Positions 1-7,322 of a stretch of DNA of 20,573 bases are shown piece by piece. The stretch comes from a virus. Below the pieces are notes generated by a model. The model had not been told where the DNA came from. It worked only from the letters and a program-made list of their open reading frames with translations, and made no database searches. Positions within the stretch are counted from its first letter, which is position 1; every line of letters begins with the position of its first letter. The stretch lies in IMG/VR virus record IMGVR_UViG_3300036981_000153, positions 1-20,573 of that record. One strand, given 5' to 3'. The translations under genes and the position numbers were made by a program.

Positions 1-1
1 T

Positions 2-277
2 ATGGCTGCTAATATCAAAATCTATAATAAAGGTAATGGTATAGTATCTATAGGTATAAGTAAAACCAACAGTATAATGGGGGTAGGAAAGGAAAACCCC
101 TTAACACTGGGGCAATATGCTAATATCTTTGAACATGGGTCAGCAGTAAGGGGTATTGCTCCCCGACCTCTATTTGGCCCAACCTATAAATTGATGGGGG
201 GTAATGCTACTCTAACCGCCCGAGTAATAGCCAGTATTGGAGTAGTAATGGCCGCTAAATACAAAATAAAAGTATGA
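2..277 (+). CDS. gp10-like connector / tail-completion protein (possibly 5'-partial)
   Basis: The 91-residue product has a central stretch (about residues 41-66) reading as a short aromatic/acidic segment with FEHG, then APRPLFGP. This resembles the 'E/H-F-G-T ... PARPFL' signature of HK97 gp10-like and Mu gpG-like virion morphogenesis proteins, which sit at the head-tail interface. Its place directly before a terminator-like gene and the sheath fits that role. The ATG is at base 2, so only one base of upstream sequence is visible. The protein is short for the family (usually 110-160 residues), and the true start may lie before the window. It ends with an ATGA overlap onto the next gene. The family call rests on one motif plus position. 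Confidence 0.5.
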   Translation: MAANIKIYNKGNGIVSIGISKTNSIMGVGKENPLTLGQYANIFEHGSAVRGIAPRPLFGPTYKLMGGNATLTARVIASIGVVMAAKYKIKV

Positions 278-984
278 TAACTGCTCCTAATATCCAAGAC
301 CTAATCGAACTCACTATCTTTCATGCAATACGGGGAGAATGTGTAAACAGGGGCTATTTGCCAGATATAACTGCTTATGAGGATTCCCCTACAGGCTATA
401 ACCAATACCAGGCAGATATAAAATCCATAGTAGATAGTGAAAAGGGGTTTGCTATAGAGGTATTTAATAACTCTAACCCACAGTATAAGGGGCTAAAGAA
501 ACCTCCCCGTATCGTAATAATCTCAGAGAACTTCCTACCTGGTACCACTGGCGTAGATGGTACAGAGATGTATGAGAAGATAGGGGATAAGTTTAGAGGA
601 TACACATTACCCAACCTATTAGCCTCTTTCACCTTCAGGGTACACCTCATAGGGTCTACTGCTAAACAGATAAGGGAGTTAACCAGTATACTGTCAAAAG
701 CTATACCCTTCCGAGGATTTAAATCCCTGTTCTTATCGGAATACCCAGAAGAGGGAGTACAGACTTTCTTCATAAATAATATAGGCTTTGGGGATATTGG
801 CATGGCTTCAGATGATCTCTTAGAAAGGGTATACCGCTATGAGATAGAAGACTTACTCAATTCGGAGTTAATAACTTACACCACTACTCACGTTAAGTTA
901 GTAGAGATATCTCTGGCAAGCCACATTAACCAAGAAATACTGGGAGAACCTGATCATACTTCCATCACACCTCCTCGAGATTAA
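274..984 (+). CDS. Candidate tail terminator / neck protein
   Basis: A 236-residue soluble protein with no signal peptide or membrane segment. I do not recognise a firm family signature. It lies between a gp10-like connector gene and the tail sheath, the slot where contractile-tailed phages usually keep the tail terminator (T4 gp15/gp3-type or lambda gpU-type) that caps tube and sheath and joins the tail to the head. The middle of the protein (about residues 75-150) alternates beta-type strands and a helix, compatible with that fold. It starts inside the upstream stop codon (ATGA), implying coupled translation. The function is inferred from gene order; another neck protein is the main alternative. 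Confidence 0.45.
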   Translation: MITAPNIQDLIELTIFHAIRGECVNRGYLPDITAYEDSPTGYNQYQADIKSIVDSEKGFAIEVFNNSNPQYKGLKKPPRIVIISENFLPGTTGVDGTEMYEKIGDKFRGYTLPNLLASFTFRVHLIGSTAKQIRELTSILSKAIPFRGFKSLFLSEYPEEGVQTFFINNIGFGDIGMASDDLLERVYRYEIEDLLNSELITYTTTHVKLVEISLASHINQEILGEPDHTSITPPRD

Positions 985-1027
985 CCGTATATATATATTA
1001 ATTACTTAACCTAAAAATCAGTTTGTT

Positions 1028-2563
1028 ATGGGCCAGCCTAGCAATTTAACTATAAACCTAATAGATAACTCCATAGGGGTTTCGACCCCCTCTAAGGGGA
1101 TAGTATTTGTACTGGGGACTACCCTTAGGGGCCCAGTAGCAGACCCTTCAACTCTTATTACCAGTCAGAGACAGTTCTTAAATCTGTTCGGTAATGACGG
1201 TGGGGAATTTACTATTGCCTGCTTACGTATGATACAGTTGGGGGTAGTACTCAGGGTTAACCGCATAACTGATGGTACTGATGCTATCGCTACTAGTGAC
1301 CCTATCACAGATGGTTTGGGAACTCCCCACAATCTGTTTGGGTTTGTAGCTAAATACCCTGGAGTAAACTACAACTCAGTATCCATTTCAGTAGAACCCG
1401 CTAGTAATGGGGATACTTTAGCTTTCGACTTATCCATCACCCACAGCCTAGATACTTACTTAAATGAGTATTATACAAACCTGAAGATAGTAGGTAAGCC
1501 TACCATTGGAACATCTCATTACCTGGATATAGTTTCTAAGAGGTCTAATCTGGTAGAACCTGTATATGAGGACCTATCAGCCTTAGCTGCTGCAGATATA
1601 ACTCCGGGGCAGCAAACTGTTACCTTGGGAAGTGATACTTTAGGTGCTGATGGAGATACACCAGATGTTGCTGATTATGTGGGTACTTTAGCTGGTAAAA
1701 CTGGGTTCTACGCATTCGATAACTATGATGATTCTTATATCATAGCAGCCCCCGGTACCTCAGATGATAATATCAATCTTATTGAGGATGGTGTAGATTA
1801 CGCTGCTGGCCGTAAAGATCTTATCTACTTCCAGCACCTTGATAATGGGTCATTGGATGCCTCTGCTTTGGTAACCGCTAGGGACTCAGAAAACTCTCCT
1901 TACATTTTCTTTACTGCTGGGGGTTTAATAGTAACCCACCCCACCACGGGGATAGTAACAGAGATATCTGAACTGGGCGATGTTATCGCTGCTGCTGTAA
2001 AGGTACATAACAATATTGGGGAATGGCGAAGCTTTACTGGGCAGACTTATGGATTACTACCTAATACTTTAGGGGTTGTGAATAACTTTGGTACTCCAGC
2101 CCAGCTCGCCGACCTCAAGATACTGGCTGGTAATCAAATAAATGTAGTGGTTAGGAAAAACGGCCTAACCTACCTGAATGATGATTACACGGGAATGATA
2201 GACCCATCAGCTTTGAATTTCGCATCTATCACCTTTATGGTAATGTTCATCACTAAGTCTATACGGCCTACTTTAGAGAAGTTCTTGGGATACCCCAATA
2301 CCTTTTCAACCTGGGAGAAGATATACTACACCGTTAAACCTTTCCTGGATAGTATGGTAACCAAAGAAGTTTGGTATTCCTATGAATGGCAAGGAGATCA
2401 ATTCACAACCTCTCTGGCTAACTTGCAGATAAACAATGCCCCCGATGTGGAAGATGGCAAATACAAAGCCCGTTTATCCATAAGAAGTATAGCCCCATTA
2501 AAAGACTTCGTACTGGACTTCGTACTGGACTCAAGTGCTGGCCTAACAGTTACACCTAATTAA
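1028..2563 (+). CDS. Contractile tail sheath protein
   Basis: The 511-residue product forms the contractile outer cylinder of the tail. The N-terminus (about residues 15-60) has the family pattern: a glycine-rich strand, then LRGPVADPSTLITSQRQF and an LFGNDGG turn, matching the 'G.T..GP...P..ITS...F...FG' start of sheath proteins. The C-terminal 80 residues carry the conserved last domain (EVWYSYEWQGDQFTTSLANL, then a basic strand and a DFVLDF-type end) that mediates sheath contacts. Length is normal for the compact sheath class. It is followed 22 bases later by the tube gene, as in most myoviruses. There is no Shine-Dalgarno sequence before the ATG, and the 43-base leader (985-1027) is very AT-rich with an alternating TA run. 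Confidence 0.93.
   Translation: MGQPSNLTINLIDNSIGVSTPSKGIVFVLGTTLRGPVADPSTLITSQRQFLNLFGNDGGEFTIACLRMIQLGVVLRVNRITDGTDAIATSDPITDGLGTPHNLFGFVAKYPGVNYNSVSISVEPASNGDTLAFDLSITHSLDTYLNEYYTNLKIVGKPTIGTSHYLDIVSKRSNLVEPVYEDLSALAAADITPGQQTVTLGSDTLGADGDTPDVADYVGTLAGKTGFYAFDNYDDSYIIAAPGTSDDNINLIEDGVDYAAGRKDLIYFQHLDNGSLDASALVTARDSENSPYIFFTAGGLIVTHPTTGIVTEISELGDVIAAAVKVHNNIGEWRSFTGQTYGLLPNTLGVVNNFGTPAQLADLKILAGNQINVVVRKNGLTYLNDDYTGMIDPSALNFASITFMVMFITKSIRPTLEKFLGYPNTFSTWEKIYYTVKPFLDSMVTKEVWYSYEWQGDQFTTSLANLQINNAPDVEDGKYKARLSIRSIAPLKDFVLDFVLDSSAGLTVTPN
2504..2527 (+). repeat. 12-bp tandem direct repeat in the sheath C-terminus
   Basis: GACTTCGTACTG occurs twice head to tail (2504-2515 and 2516-2527), encoding a duplicated Asp-Phe-Val-Leu in the last beta strand of the sheath. 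It looks like a small in-frame slippage duplication. Confidence 0.75.
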
Positions 2564-2585
2564 TAATCTTTAATACCTTAAATAT

Positions 2586-3050
2586 ATGGCAAAGATAAGC
2601 CCCAGGAAATTATTTAATTTCACCATTTACTTTCCTGAATTACCCTATGAGCCTTTCTTAGTACAGAAAGTAAACTTACCCGATTCAGAGGTAGAAATAG
2701 CTGAACACTCAGAAGGTAATCATGATATCAAAACTGGTGGCCGGGTTAAAGTGGGAAACATAACCCTTGAGAATATCATGAGGTCTACTGCTGGTACAGA
2801 ATCCATGATGTTCTGGGATTGGAAAAACCTGGTAGCTGATCCTTTCCTGAATGGTGGTGCTGAGCCCGCTTTGTACTACAAAACCATGGTAGTTAAGGAG
2901 TACGGTACCAATGGGGTAACGGTAATAAATGAATGGGTATGCACTGAAGTATTCCCTATCAAAATAAACGGATTACCTCTTGATCGTAAATCCTCAGAGA
3001 ATACCGTAGAAAATGTAGAGCTGGCTTGCAACTACATCAGCAAGTTCTAA
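2586..3050 (+). CDS. Tail tube protein (T4 gp19-like family)
   Basis: The 154-residue product stacks as hexamers to make the rigid inner tube that DNA passes through. The sequence has the gp19-type arrangement: an N-terminal strand (KLFNFTIYFPEL), then VQKVNLPDSEVEIAEHSEGN, DIKTGGRVKVGNITLE, and a C-terminal strand ending in a short aromatic tail. The VNLPDSEVE...EGN...IKTGGR segment is characteristic of short-tube proteins of contractile phages and injection systems. Length is typical (140-165 residues). It follows the sheath by 22 bases and is followed by an intrinsic terminator, which would help favour the very abundant sheath and tube transcripts. No Shine-Dalgarno sequence is present. 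Confidence 0.92.
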   Translation: MAKISPRKLFNFTIYFPELPYEPFLVQKVNLPDSEVEIAEHSEGNHDIKTGGRVKVGNITLENIMRSTAGTESMMFWDWKNLVADPFLNGGAEPALYYKTMVVKEYGTNGVTVINEWVCTEVFPIKINGLPLDRKSSENTVENVELACNYISKF

Positions 3051-3072
3051 CGCTAGCTACTTAATACTACCC

Positions 3073-3111
3073 AGGGGGACTATATACTTATATAGTTCCT
3101 CTTTTTGTTTT
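3073..3111 (+). terminator. Rho-independent terminator after the tube gene
   Basis: Bases 3073-3085 pair with 3090-3102 (13 pairs, two of them G-U) around the tetraloop ACTT, followed at once by TTTTGTTTT. It lies 22 bases past the tube stop codon and 18 bases before the next gene, so the downstream genes depend on read-through or on a promoter in the few bases left. Confidence 0.88.
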
Positions 3112-3128
3112 AACCCAATTATAAATCT

Positions 3129-4016
3129 ATGAAACCCGAAAATGTAACTGCCTTTACCGAAACCCTAGCTGCTCACATGGAGATGGCTATGATAAATGCC
3201 GAGGGAGTACCAGTATCAGCCATCACCCTACCCTCAGGTAGCTGGGTGATAATTCGTGAACAGAATGGTGAAGATGATGGTATTATCTCTAACGCCTCTC
3301 TTCACAAAGATGCCTCAAGTATAAATCTCTTTGTAAAGGCTATTGTAGCTTTCTCTCCAAAGGCTAAAGATAAAAGGGGTATACTTACCTTAGAAGAGGT
3401 ATTAGATATGCCAGTACGAGATAAGTATGTTATTATTGTAAAATCCCGTATCTTCTCTATGGGCAACCTATTAGAGTTCTCATTTACATGGGATGATAAT
3501 GAGGGTATACCAGACCATTATGAAGAAAATCTCGAAAGGTATATATGGGACTATTCTTTACCATTTCCTGAGCTAAAGAGCCCTGATTATGATCCTGAAA
3601 GAGTTGCTGCTTATAAAGTATTCCCAGATAAAGATGGTTGGGTATATATGGATATGACTGGTAAGGTATCGGTAATACTAGAGGAACTAACCTCTACACC
3701 AGGAATTAAGAAATTAAGGTTTAAACTCCTAAATGGTTGGGCAGAACGGAAGCTATTGGCTATGGGAGATAATGGTATGAATGTTAACACAAAACTATTA
3801 ACTCGAGAACTCCAACTATTAGTGGGGGATAACTGGCTAAAAGTAGAAACATTTAAGTCTTTTAAATCCCCCGAAATGGCTATACTACGTAAAGCAGTAG
3901 CAGACTATGACCAGGAGTTTGATGGTAATACTGAAGTTACTAACCCTCGCACTGATGCCATTCAGATTGTACCCTTAATGGCCATAGCCAATTTTTTCTT
4001 TCCTCAGGGGACCTGA
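3129..4016 (+). CDS. Tail assembly chaperone (gpG-like, zero-frame product)
   Basis: A 295-residue protein lying between the tube and the tape measure, the conserved place for tail assembly chaperones that coat the tape measure while the tube polymerises. The N-terminal part has LPSGSWVIIREQNGEDDGII (residues 34-53), and the rest is a mixed alpha/beta acidic protein with no membrane segment. The strongest support is structural: a TTTTTTC slip site lies six codons before the stop, and the -1 frame stays open for 54 further codons. That is the G/GT arrangement of tail chaperones. It is much longer than lambda gpG (140 residues), so the function rests on position and frameshift rather than on a recognised domain. 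The ATG lies just after the terminator and has no Shine-Dalgarno sequence. Confidence 0.72.
   Translation: MKPENVTAFTETLAAHMEMAMINAEGVPVSAITLPSGSWVIIREQNGEDDGIISNASLHKDASSINLFVKAIVAFSPKAKDKRGILTLEEVLDMPVRDKYVIIVKSRIFSMGNLLEFSFTWDDNEGIPDHYEENLERYIWDYSLPFPELKSPDYDPERVAAYKVFPDKDGWVYMDMTGKVSVILEELTSTPGIKKLRFKLLNGWAERKLLAMGDNGMNVNTKLLTRELQLLVGDNWLKVETFKSFKSPEMAILRKAVADYDQEFDGNTEVTNPRTDAIQIVPLMAIANFFFPQGT
3992..4016 (+). promoter_or_regulatory. Programmed -1 ribosomal frameshift site (TTTTTTC plus hairpin)
   Basis: In the zero frame the heptamer reads T TTT TTC (3992-3998), which fits the X XXY YYZ rule exactly. Both tRNAs can re-pair one base back. Five bases downstream, TCAGG (4004-4008) pairs with CCTGA (4012-4016) around the GGA loop, a small hairpin overlapping the zero-frame TGA at 4014-4016. 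The spacing is in the range known for frameshift stimulators. Slipping gives entry into the -1 frame, which is open to 4162. Confidence 0.8.
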
Positions 4017-4162
4017 TAGGGGATTATTATTCTGTAGCCCAGTTTAATATCCACATGTCAGTCAGGGAATTTAAGAAGCTCCCCTATTCCCATAGAAAAC
4101 GCTTACTAGACCTATGCAAGGAAGAGAGTGAAAGGAATAAAGCTAAGTATTCCACCACTTAA
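3998..4162 (+). CDS. gpT-like extension of the tail assembly chaperone, read after -1 frameshift
   Basis: This 54-codon stretch has no start of its own at its 5' end and is read in the frame one base behind the upstream gene. Joined at the slip site, the product would be 290 + 54 = 344 residues. The extension contains DYYSVAQFNIHMSVREFKKL and then a basic/acidic helix (SHRKRLLDLCKEESERNKA). In the G/GT system, the T part of such fusions binds the tail tube while the G part binds the tape measure. An internal ATG at 4055 could give a separate 35-residue peptide, but it has no obvious ribosome binding site and the frameshift explains the layout better. The stop codon is 40 bases before the tape measure start. 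Confidence 0.75.
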   Translation, partial: LSSGDLIGDYYSVAQFNIHMSVREFKKLPYSHRKRLLDLCKEESERNKAKYSTT

Positions 4163-4202
4163 TCGGAACAAGCCCATTTTTTTTAAATAAAAGGATTATA
4201 CT

Positions 4203-6380
4203 ATGATTCTAGGGGCATACGGCTCAAGCCAAATTAATATAGGATTAAACGTCCACTTAAGGGATAACTTCTCTGGGCCAGCAGCCCAAGTAAAGGCTGC
4301 ATTTGGCTCATTGAAGGATGAACTTAAGATGTACCAAGAAAATCTCCGGGCAGCTAGGAATATGTACGGGCAGTTATTTGCTGCTGGTTCTCTAGCTACC
4401 ATGGGTATGGCGGGTATGTATAAGGAAGGTGCTAAATTCGACTATGTTATACGGGGTGCCGCTGCTGCCGCTGGTTCATCTAATTCCGAATTTAAACAGT
4501 TATTTGACTTAGCCAATAAAATCGGGGGTACTACAATGTTTACCCCTGGTGAGACAGGCCAAGCTATGAGAGAATTAGGTTTAGCTAACTTTGATACTAA
4601 AGGTATTTTACAAGCTACTGAACCTATAGTAAACTTAGCTGGGGCTTCCATGACTAACCTAGCAACCTCAGCCCAGATTGCCATCAACACCATGTACCAG
4701 TTTAATAAGACTGCTGCCGACATGGGAAATATAACAGACTTACTAACCTATGCCTCAAACAAATCCGCTATCAACTTAACAGACTTAGGGGAATCTCTAA
4801 AGTATGTATCAGCTACAGGGGTTGACTTAGGACAAAGCTTACCTGATGTATTAGCCATGTTAATGGTATTGGGTAATGCAGGTTTAAAGGGAAGTATCTC
4901 TGGAGTTGCCATTGAAAACATGATGCGGTATATGGCCTTAGGTTTAGGCCAGTACGGTAAAACGGGTAGGGCTAAAGCCTGGGAAGCATTTGGATTAAAC
5001 CCCAAAGATTTAGTAACCCAGGAAGGTGATCTTAAGCCTGTAATGGATATCTTTAAGGCTATGTCTGTAGCATCCTCTAAGATGGGGGATGTTGATAAAC
5101 AAAACATGCTTTACCAGGTATTTAATGTACGTGGTAAAAGGGCCGGTAGTAAACTGTTACAACAGTTAGGCCAATGGGAAAAATACCGAAATGCCTTAAA
5201 TACCCAAGAAGGTAAACCTGGCTTTGCTAAGAACATTATGAACTTCATGATGGGTGGGCCAGAAGGAGACATCCAAAGGATGCACGGAGCTTGGCTATCT
5301 TTTGTGAATGAATTCACCCAAGCTGTAGCCCCTTTAGCTGCTGCCATATTAGGACTACTTAGGGGTATAACTAAACTGATGACACTATTTACTGGAAACC
5401 CCATAGGTAGGGTAATTACTGCCTGGATAGCTGGTTTAATAGTTTTAAAAACTGTTGTATGGGGTCTTAAGTTTGCCTTTTCTACATTAGCCCTTTCTCA
5501 ATCCTACCTTCATGGTAGCTTTACTGGGATGAAGACCGCTATGATGACGGGTTGGCAACAACTCACTGGGGCAGCTTCTGCTTACGGCAGTACAGTTATG
5601 GCAGTAGGTATAGCCTCTATGAGAGCGGGTATGGGTGTTGGGGGTAAGGCAGGAGGTTTTAAACCCGCCTTCTTTTCTAATGCCGGCTTGGCCGCTAACC
5701 TGGCTATGAATGGAGTTATGATGGGGGCAGGGGGTAGATTTTTTAAGAAAGGGATGTTTGGGGGAGTTACTCGTATAAGTACTGCTGCCGGTCTAAAAGC
5801 TGCTACCACTTACGTTAAACCAGTTGGGTTTGGGGCAGGTATGGGAAGGTCACTGTTTCAATCTCGGGTAGCTGCCGGTGGGGCGGGTGCTTTACTTGGG
5901 GCTACTGGTGGAAATTTAATAAAGAAATTAGGTACTGGGGCTCTGAGTAGAGTATTAGGGTTTGCAGGGGGTCCCTGGGGTATAGCTTTAACTGCTGCTC
6001 TTACCCTTTTACCTATGATCTTTGGATCACTAACAGGTTCTCTTGGGGCTAACACGGAAGCAACTAACAAAAACACAGAAAGTACAGAAAAATCCGCAGT
6101 AGACAATAGGTTAGCACTAGCCCGGTTATCAGATGCTATAGGTACAAAGGAAAGAGAAGTAAGTAACCTATACGCTATGGCTGGTGCTAACAAAAACATG
6201 GCAGATTGGCTACTGGAAAGAAGAAAGAATGAATATCTATCAGACCCAGCTGCCTATGGTAATCGTAAATTTTACGACATGAGTAAGCCTGGTACTGTTA
6301 GTGTATACGTAGCAGGGAAACTAACCGAGACTATAAACCATGAGCTTAACAAACAGCTTAATGTAATAATAAATCCATAA
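4203..6380 (+). CDS. Tail tape measure protein
   Basis: The 725-residue product sets tail length and is ejected ahead of the DNA. The N-terminal 310 residues match the phage tape-measure core: a coiled helix (residues 30-60), then GTTMFTPGETGQAMRELGLA (109-128), repeated helices with ATSAQIA and DLGESLKYV, and the LPDVLAMLMVLGNAGLKGS segment. Hydrophobic stretches at about 372-431 and 592-613 are the usual membrane-compatible regions of this family, and a glycine/alanine-rich region spans 455-590. At roughly 1.5 angstroms per residue, the tail would be near 110 nm. It is one of only a few genes here with a Shine-Dalgarno-like element (AAGGA, seven bases before ATG). The stop overlaps the next start (TAATG). 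Confidence 0.9.
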   Translation: MILGAYGSSQINIGLNVHLRDNFSGPAAQVKAAFGSLKDELKMYQENLRAARNMYGQLFAAGSLATMGMAGMYKEGAKFDYVIRGAAAAAGSSNSEFKQLFDLANKIGGTTMFTPGETGQAMRELGLANFDTKGILQATEPIVNLAGASMTNLATSAQIAINTMYQFNKTAADMGNITDLLTYASNKSAINLTDLGESLKYVSATGVDLGQSLPDVLAMLMVLGNAGLKGSISGVAIENMMRYMALGLGQYGKTGRAKAWEAFGLNPKDLVTQEGDLKPVMDIFKAMSVASSKMGDVDKQNMLYQVFNVRGKRAGSKLLQQLGQWEKYRNALNTQEGKPGFAKNIMNFMMGGPEGDIQRMHGAWLSFVNEFTQAVAPLAAAILGLLRGITKLMTLFTGNPIGRVITAWIAGLIVLKTVVWGLKFAFSTLALSQSYLHGSFTGMKTAMMTGWQQLTGAASAYGSTVMAVGIASMRAGMGVGGKAGGFKPAFFSNAGLAANLAMNGVMMGAGGRFFKKGMFGGVTRISTAAGLKAATTYVKPVGFGAGMGRSLFQSRVAAGGAGALLGATGGNLIKKLGTGALSRVLGFAGGPWGIALTAALTLLPMIFGSLTGSLGANTEATNKNTESTEKSAVDNRLALARLSDAIGTKEREVSNLYAMAGANKNMADWLLERRKNEYLSDPAAYGNRKFYDMSKPGTVSVYVAGKLTETINHELNKQLNVIINP

Positions 6381-7081
6381 TGGCTAGGGTTATAACTAAA
6401 CCAATAACAGAGGTACCCTCATTACCACGGGATTACGTAGGACAGAACTCCTACCGGACTATCCTGGAAACACAGCAGGCTACTACTTCTAAATCTATAG
6501 TAAAGCCTGTAAAGAACCAGGACTGGATCACTATCATTGATATTGATCACCGTAGGGATGGCGCAACTCAAAAGACCTATGATTATATAACCTTACCCAC
6601 TATCCCATTAGAGGTAGAATATAATAATGAATCTTCTCTACAAGCGCTTCCCTCATTTGGTAGGAACAACCCTTTCTACCAATATACTGGTTCTGAAGAT
6701 ACCCTCTCTTTCACTATAGATTTCTACTCTAAGGTACACGCTAAAGATGACGTAATTTACTGGTGCAGGTGGTTAGAGGCTATGTCTAAGGCTGATGGGT
6801 ATAGGGGTGGCTTACATAGGTTAATGATCCAGTGGGGTAGGAACTCTAAGCTATTTAGTATGGACACTTGGTTTGTATCTAAACTAAATACCAAGCTATC
6901 TCTATTCCAGGGTCACATGGACCTACTACCTTCTCAGGCTTTTGTTGATATATCCTTTGTAAAGGTAGTAGACCACAACAGAATAACCCAAGAAATCTTT
7001 GGGCAATTCAGACAGCCCCAAATACCTAAACTACAAAACACACCTACTTTACCTAACCTTTCTTCACATGGCCTATTATGA
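6380..7081 (+). CDS. Tube-hub adaptor, CIS_tube-like baseplate protein
   Basis: A 233-residue protein. The segment at about residues 70-115 (TIPLEVEYNNESSLQALPSF, then GRNNPFYQYTGSEDTLSFTI) resembles the N-terminal part of contractile-injection-system tube/adaptor proteins, which sit between the first tube ring and the hub. In several phages and injection systems, such proteins carry a LysM domain at the C-terminus. Here the LysM domain is encoded by the next, overlapping gene. Position between tape measure and hub agrees with this. The N-terminal 60 residues are polar and low in predicted structure. I recognise the pattern from family knowledge only, so the exact family name is uncertain. 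Confidence 0.62.
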   Translation: MARVITKPITEVPSLPRDYVGQNSYRTILETQQATTSKSIVKPVKNQDWITIIDIDHRRDGATQKTYDYITLPTIPLEVEYNNESSLQALPSFGRNNPFYQYTGSEDTLSFTIDFYSKVHAKDDVIYWCRWLEAMSKADGYRGGLHRLMIQWGRNSKLFSMDTWFVSKLNTKLSLFQGHMDLLPSQAFVDISFVKVVDHNRITQEIFGQFRQPQIPKLQNTPTLPNLSSHGLL

Positions 7082-7322
7082 CACTATAAGAGTAATTAAA
7101 TTCTCAGATGGTACTAAGATAGCTGAGGACATTACCCCTGCTCCTAAGGTTACTGGGGAGGAGGAGACTTGGGTTGTGGGTCAGGGGGACACTCTACTGA
7201 GTATCTGCTTTGCTAAATATCAAAACCACAAAGACTGGGATATAATAGCTAAGTTCAATAATATTGAGGACCCATTTAACTTACCCATAGGTAAAACTTT
7301 ACTAATACCAAAACAGAGATGA
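7068..7322 (+). CDS. LysM-domain baseplate protein
   Basis: An 84-residue protein with a LysM domain at about residues 35-83: WVVGQGDTLLSICFAKYQ, then a helix with WDIIAKFNN, then PIGKTLLIP. Inside baseplates such domains are structural, helping wedge or hub proteins bind, rather than acting on the host wall. I chose the ATG at 7068 (14-base overlap with the adaptor gene). The longer reading from 6999 adds 23 residues that simply run through the adaptor coding sequence and look unrelated to the domain. There is no signal peptide. It ends with an ATGA overlap onto the hub gene, so adaptor, LysM protein and hub are probably translated in coupled fashion. Confidence 0.82.
   Translation: MAYYDTIRVIKFSDGTKIAEDITPAPKVTGEEETWVVGQGDTLLSICFAKYQNHKDWDIIAKFNNIEDPFNLPIGKTLLIPKQR

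Noticed and set aside
396-803. Minus-strand 135-codon frame opposite the tail terminator candidate
   Set aside because: It overlaps a gene that fits the operon order and coupling; no independent support.
4163-4202. Run of eight T as a terminator after the chaperone
   Set aside because: No stem precedes the T-run at 4177-4184, so intrinsic termination is not supported.
4748-5107. Minus-strand open frames opposite the tape measure
   Set aside because: Low-complexity shadows of a gene rich in Gly, Ala and Leu codons; no start signals or recognisable protein features.
6999-7067. Longer start for the LysM gene
   Set aside because: The extra 23 residues read through the adaptor coding sequence and are not part of the LysM domain; the ATG at 7068 gives the normal short overlap.
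7068-7322. LysM protein as a cell-wall lytic enzyme
   Set aside because: No catalytic domain or signal peptide, and it is encoded within the baseplate genes, where LysM domains are structural.
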